Assembly (NCBI GenBank): GCA_965202735.1
Contig: OZ241844.1
Coordinates: 124,001 to 188,000 of the forward strand
Origin: HK1 sp965202735
GTDB lineage: Bacteria; Pseudomonadota; Gammaproteobacteria; HK1
Length of the DNA stretch: 64,000 bases
Direction of reading: 5' to 3'
Shown here: piece after piece, positions 60,398 to 64,000 of the stretch
Numbering within the stretch: the first letter of the stretch is position 1
How the letters are laid out: each line of letters starts with the position of its first letter
The notes under the pieces: model-generated
Told to the model about the DNA's origin: nothing
Database searches by the model: none
The model's input: only the letters and a program-made list of their open reading frames with translations
Position numbers and translations under genes: made by a program

Positions 60398-61569
60398 CCC
60401 GTGCGCTGGTCGTCCTGCTCGCGCTCGTCACCCTCGCCGGCGTCCTCGCCGGGCATCACATGGATGTCGAGGGACACCACGTCACCGGGATGAACAACCG
60501 CATCGTGTGGGGGCTCCCCCACGTGTTCGCGGTGTTCCTGATCGTGGCCGCCTCCGGGGCGCTCAACGTCGCGTCGCTCTCCTCGGTGTTCGGACGGACC
60601 GCGTACGAGCCGCTCGCGCGGCTGTCGGGGGTGCTCGCGATCGCGTTGCTGGCAGGCGGGCTCGCGGTTCTGGTGCTCGATCTGGGCCGGCCGGACCGGC
60701 TCGTGGTGGCGATGACGCATTACAACTTCAGGTCGATCTTCGCCTGGAACATCCTGCTCTACACCGGATTCATGGCCGTGGTCGCGGTCTACCTGTGGAT
60801 GCACATGGAGCGCCGGATGCAGCGCCACGTGCGCCGCGCCGGCGTCGTGGCGTTCGCCTGGCGCATCGTGCTCACCACCGGCACCGGCTGCATCTTCGGC
60901 TTCCTCGTCGCGCGCCAAGCCTACGACGCGGCGATCATGGCCCCGCTGTTCGTGGCCATGTCGCTCTCGCTCGGCCTCGCGGTGTTCATCCTGGTGCTGA
61001 CGGGGGCCGCATCGATGACCGCACGCCCCCTCGACGAGGGCCTGCTCGGGCGGCTCGCGCGCCTGCAGGCGCTCTTCGTCTCGGTGGTGCTCTACCTCGT
61101 CGTCGTCCGGCACCTCGCCAATCTCTACGTGGCCGAGCACGGCACGGTAGAGCGGTTCCTGCTCGTCGACGGCGGCGCGTACCCGGCGGTGTTCTGGGGC
61201 GGGCAGATCCTGGCCGGCACCCTTGCGCCGCTCGCCATCCTGTGGTGGCGGCGCCCGCGGTCCCGCGGATGGACCGCGACCGCGGCGGCGCTCGTGGTGG
61301 TGGGAGGACTGAGCCAGCTCTACGGCATCGTCATCGGCGGCCAGGCGGCGCCGCTCGTCATCTTCCCCGGCAAGGAGGTCATCGAGGGCGGGCTCGTCGC
61401 GGGAGATCCCGCGAGCTACGTGGCCAGTCTTCCCGAGCTTCTCCTCGGTCTCGGCGGCGTGGCGGTCGCGGGTCTGGTACTGGTGGTCGCGGTGAGGGTG
61501 CTGAGGATCCTCCCCCACCGGTTCGGCGAGTCGGGCGCCGGCGACAGCGGGGTCGATTCCGGAAGCTGA
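60382..61569 (+). CDS. dsrP: DsrP, NrfD-like quinone-interacting membrane subunit
   Basis: A 395-residue polytopic protein with about ten hydrophobic helices, of the NrfD/PsrC family, the quinone-side membrane subunit of DsrMKJOP. GHHVTGMNNRIVWGLPHVFAVFLIVAASGALNVASL near residue 27-62 and LVLDLGRPDRLVVAMTHYNFRSIFAWNILLYTGF near 97 are the family hallmarks. ATG 60382 or 60385 is the start; both, and the GAGGGAG site 10 bp upstream, lie in an R3 repeat. It is about 2.56 kb from dsrO and in the same direction, so it needs its own promoter or a long read-through across three opposing genes. Confidence 0.92.
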   Translation: MMRHSARALVVLLALVTLAGVLAGHHMDVEGHHVTGMNNRIVWGLPHVFAVFLIVAASGALNVASLSSVFGRTAYEPLARLSGVLAIALLAGGLAVLVLDLGRPDRLVVAMTHYNFRSIFAWNILLYTGFMAVVAVYLWMHMERRMQRHVRRAGVVAFAWRIVLTTGTGCIFGFLVARQAYDAAIMAPLFVAMSLSLGLAVFILVLTGAASMTARPLDEGLLGRLARLQALFVSVVLYLVVVRHLANLYVAEHGTVERFLLVDGGAYPAVFWGGQILAGTLAPLAILWWRRPRSRGWTATAAALVVVGGLSQLYGIVIGGQAAPLVIFPGKEVIEGGLVAGDPASYVASLPELLLGLGGVAVAGLVLVVAVRVLRILPHRFGESGAGDSGVDSGS

Positions 61570-61899
61570 CGATGCCCGTCTCTCGATCCGCGGGGCCACG
61601 ACCTCGTCATCGAGTCCGGGCCCACTCGATCCGGGAGGCCGCAGGATGACCACCGCGGCCCGAGGGACGAGGGACGAAGGACGAGAGTGCATCGAATCCG
61701 ATACCGGACCGCCGACACTCCCGCCCGGCATTCCGAGGGACGAGGGACGAGGGTGCATCGAACGTGTGCCAGAATTCCGCTCGACGCGCCGGCGAACCCC
61801 CAGGGCCGCACCTGCATGAGGTGATTGGGCGAGACGTGCCCCGGCTTCGCGAACGCCGGCCCGGCGACGATTCCTTGCGGCCCCGAGGTGCAGAGACCC
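61570..61899. other. Intergenic region with short tandem repeats
   Basis: 330 bp without a supported gene. GAGGGACGAGGGACGA(A/G) runs and GTGCATCGAA occur twice (61655-61697 and 61735-61761), a tandem duplication of about 80 bp with internal 8-bp GAGGGACG repeats. No terminator with a U-run is seen after dsrP, and dsrN, dsrR and dsrS are not present here. Confidence 0.6.
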
Positions 61900-63147
61900 A
61901 TGAGCTCCTTCCCGATCGATCGCGTGCGCCGCGAGTTCCCGGCGCTCACCCGGACACACGACGGCAGGCCCCGGATCTTCATGGACAACCCGGCCGGCAC
62001 CCAGCTTCCCCGGCGGGTCGTCGACGCCGTGACGAACGCCCTGGTGGATGCGGCCAGCAACTACGGCGGGTTTTTCGGGAGCTCCCGCAACGCGGAGGCG
62101 ATCTACCGCCGTGCGCACGGCGCCATGGCCGACTTCGTGAACGCGCGCTCGCCGAACGAGATCGTGGTCGGCCAGAGCATGACCGCCCTGACCCTGCACC
62201 TGTCGCGCTCGCTGGGCCGGCGCTTCTCCCCCGGCGACGAGATCATCGTCACCCGCATGGACCACGAGGGCAACGTGTCGCCGTGGCTGCTGCTCGCCGA
62301 GGACCGCGGCCTCGTCGTCCGGTGGCTGCCGTTCGACCGCGACACCTGGAAGGTCGAGCCCGGGGACCTGGAGGCGCTGCTCGGTCCCAGGACCCGCCTG
62401 CTCGCGCTGAGCTGCGCGAGCAACCTCACCGGGTCGATCAACGACGTGGCGGCCCTGGCCGCGCTGGCGCGTTCGGCGGGGGCGATGACGTACGCCGACG
62501 CGGTGCAGCTCGCGCCCCACCAGTGCATCGACGTGCGGGCGCTCGGCTGCGACTTCCTGGTGTGCTCGTCGTACAAGTTCTTCGGCCCGCACCTCGGGGT
62601 GCTGTGGGGGCGGGGCGAGCTCCTCGACGAGCTGGCTGCCTACAAGGCGCGCTGCGCCCCGGATGCGCCGCCGGGGAAATGGGAATCCGGCACGCCGCAG
62701 ACCGAGCTGCTCGCGGGGCTTGCCGCGTGCGTCGACTACCACGACTGGCTGGGAGGGCAGGTGAGCGGCGAGGAGTCCCGGCGCGGGCGCATCGAGGCGG
62801 CGTACCGGGCCGCCACGGACCATGAGGCCCGTCTGGTGACACGCCTGATCGACGGCGTGCGGGCCATTCCGGGCGCCGCCATACACGGCATCGTCAATCC
62901 CAACCGGGTGGGGGAGAGGGTGCCGACGGTGTCGATGACCCACGGGCGCGTGTCCCCGCCGCAGGTGGCCGAGCTTCTGGCCCGCGCCGGCGTCTGCGTC
63001 TGGTCCGGCCACAACTACGCCCTGGAGGTCGTCCGGCAGCTCGGCATCGACGAGGCGACGGGCGTGGTGCGCATCGGGCTCGCCCACTACAACACGGAGG
63101 AGGAGGTGGACGCCACGCTGGCGGCGCTCGAAGCGGCGTTGAGGTGA
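61900..63147 (+). CDS. Cysteine desulfurase-like PLP enzyme (class V aminotransferase fold)
   Basis: A 415-residue fold-type I PLP protein of the cysteine desulfurase-like group (TIGR01976-like). MDNPAGTQLPRRVVDAV near residue 28, NEIVVGQSMTALTLHLSRSLGRRF near 87, ALSCASNLTGSINDVAALAALARSAGAMTYADAVQLAPHQCIDVRALGCDFLVCSSYKFFGPHLGVLWGR near 170-240 contains the Asp that contacts PLP (ADAVQ) and the Schiff-base Lys (SSYKFFGPH). The usual reactive-Cys loop of IscS/SufS is not obvious, so desulfurase activity is uncertain. Located after dsrP; a link to sulfur supply is possible but unproven. Confidence 0.82.
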   Translation: MSSFPIDRVRREFPALTRTHDGRPRIFMDNPAGTQLPRRVVDAVTNALVDAASNYGGFFGSSRNAEAIYRRAHGAMADFVNARSPNEIVVGQSMTALTLHLSRSLGRRFSPGDEIIVTRMDHEGNVSPWLLLAEDRGLVVRWLPFDRDTWKVEPGDLEALLGPRTRLLALSCASNLTGSINDVAALAALARSAGAMTYADAVQLAPHQCIDVRALGCDFLVCSSYKFFGPHLGVLWGRGELLDELAAYKARCAPDAPPGKWESGTPQTELLAGLAACVDYHDWLGGQVSGEESRRGRIEAAYRAATDHEARLVTRLIDGVRAIPGAAIHGIVNPNRVGERVPTVSMTHGRVSPPQVAELLARAGVCVWSGHNYALEVVRQLGIDEATGVVRIGLAHYNTEEEVDATLAALEAALR

Positions 63148-63313
63148 ACGCGGGCGCGGCCGGCTACGGGCGTTGGCGGGAATCGCTGGAGCACAGTCCC
63201 GCGGAAGCCGCGCGATGTCGCCCGTTTGCCGCGGGCGGGGAGTCCAGCCGTCCCCTTCAGGTCTCGATGGGTTCGATGGGTTCGGACGCCGGCATGGCGC
63301 GGCGTCTCCGGCG

Positions 63314-64000
63314 TCACTTCCGCCCGGACGCGGCGACGGCCGCTTCCAGCCGCGCGAGGTCCGGCGCGCAGGCGGCCGCCTGCGCCGCTCCCGGCGCGGA
63401 CTGGATCAGCCGGCGCATCCAGGCGACATCCTTGGCGTGCTCGGCGAGCTTCCGCCGATGACTCGCGCGGTTCTTGGTGCAGACCAGGGTGAACGGGCGG
63501 CCCCGGCGCTCGGTCTCGTGGTCGATGTCGAGCCGGTTGTAATCGATGACGCGGTGCAGGTGGGCGCGCAGGTCCTTGCGCAGCGGGAAGCGTGCGACCC
63601 TGGCGGCGGGGTCGTTGCAGAAGGTCCGCAGATCGGCGCAGAGCTCGCACTTGCAGTCGATGTCGGCGGCGATCTTCCAGTGGCGCGGCTCTTTCGGGGG
63701 CGTCGCGCTGCGCTTGAGCAGGCAGCCGGCCGCGTGACGCCACAGCGTCGTGAACGGAGCCGTGTTCGCCAGCCCCCTCTCTCCGTGCAGCTCGCGCAGC
63801 GCGGCCGGGAGCGCGCGGTCGGGCGTGGCGAGCCCGGGGAGGGCGGCGATGGCGGCGGCCGCCGCCTCGGCCTCGCTCTTCAGGCCCCGGCGCCACGCCA
63901 GGGTGAAGAGGTCGCAAACCGCCTGCTCGTCGAGCCGCTTCGACAGCCGGCGGTCCGGCTCCGGGGCGTCGGCCGCCGCCCGGGAGGACCGGGAGACGGC
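63314..64000 (-). CDS. C-terminal part of a 2OG-Fe(II)-oxygenase-associated protein (5' end outside window)
   Basis: The minus-strand frame is open from base 64000 and ends at TGA 63314-63316 (228 residues visible). The visible part has a helical segment LSKRLDEQAVCDLFTLAWRRG, then ADIDCKCELCADLRTFCNDP, a CxC...C metal-site-like cluster, then RFPLRKDLRAHLHRVIDYNRLDIDHETERRGRPFTLVCTKNRASHRRKL. This Cys cluster plus HLH...HxTxRxGxPxTLVCTKN block is what I recall from the C-terminus of large bacterial proteins annotated as 2OG-Fe(II) oxygenases. No catalytic N-terminal part is in the window, so the function is tentative. Confidence 0.55.
   Translation of the reverse strand, partial: AVSRSSRAAADAPEPDRRLSKRLDEQAVCDLFTLAWRRGLKSEAEAAAAAIAALPGLATPDRALPAALRELHGERGLANTAPFTTLWRHAAGCLLKRSATPPKEPRHWKIAADIDCKCELCADLRTFCNDPAARVARFPLRKDLRAHLHRVIDYNRLDIDHETERRGRPFTLVCTKNRASHRRKLAEHAKDVAWMRRLIQSAPGAAQAAACAPDLARLEAAVAASGRK

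Noticed and set aside
60256..63087. 943-codon open frame on the minus strand
   Set aside because: Antisense shadow of dsrP and the desulfurase-like gene; low-complexity His/Arg/Asp composition typical of such mirrors.

Overview
The window is high-GC DNA (roughly 65-72% G+C by eye) from a sulfur-oxidising proteobacterium, most probably a gammaproteobacterium. The main evidence is a reverse-type (oxidative) dissimilatory sulfite reductase locus, dsrABEFHCMKLJO plus a displaced dsrP. Its DsrE and DsrH carry the cysteines (Cys78 and Cys20) used for sulfur transfer in the oxidative pathway, and it has a DsrL. The hisI-hisE-tatABC order and the rpmB-rpmG pair fit Gammaproteobacteria. The exact lineage, and any host association, cannot be read from the sequence.

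Layout. 1-3550: ABC ATPase plus a GldF-GldG type fusion. 3618-9000: LysR regulator divergent from a TSUP-family (TauE/SafE) anion exporter, then a VOC protein, an Ldh2-type dehydrogenase and an MFS transporter. 10039-11967: NTF2-like protein and a frameshifted amidase. 12060-27900: lower-GC defence island. It holds a PIN-like toxin operon divergent from a ParB/AAA-ATPase fusion with a TOPRIM-like partner. Next comes a decayed type I restriction-modification locus (hsdM intact, hsdS with an amber stop, hsdR with an IS and an amber stop) with a Septu-like ATPase/HNH pair and a broken DUF433/DUF5615 pair inside it. 27979-36442: amidase, glmS-potABCD and a small unknown gene. 36589-40248: trans-sulfuration enzyme, methyltransferase, MFS. 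40485-45837: hisIE, tatABC, fatty-acid desaturase, rpmG and rpmB. 46221-61569: TauD-like dioxygenase and the dsr locus. 61900-64000: cysteine-desulfurase-like protein and the end of a 2OG-oxygenase-like protein.

How genes fit together. DsrEFH-DsrC deliver sulfur to DsrAB. DsrMKJOP links DsrC to the quinone pool, and DsrL handles the electrons released. DsrO has a twin-arginine signal and would need the TatABC translocase encoded about 14 kb upstream. The TSUP exporter could remove sulfite-like anions made by Dsr; this is inference.

The genome around these genes is strongly shaped by short repeats. Four dispersed intergenic repeat families (called R1-R4 here) fill most gaps. Many gene ends, often including the stop codon, are tandemly duplicated. 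One R3 copy supplies the ribosome-binding site and start codon of dsrP, which has been separated from dsrO by three opposite-strand genes.

The most interesting candidate for an undescribed system is 12060-16755. It combines a ParB-nuclease-like domain fused to an OLD/PARIS-like AAA ATPase with a TOPRIM-like partner, back to back with a two- or three-gene PIN-toxin operon. It appears intact beside a neighbouring restriction locus that is full of inactivating mutations.
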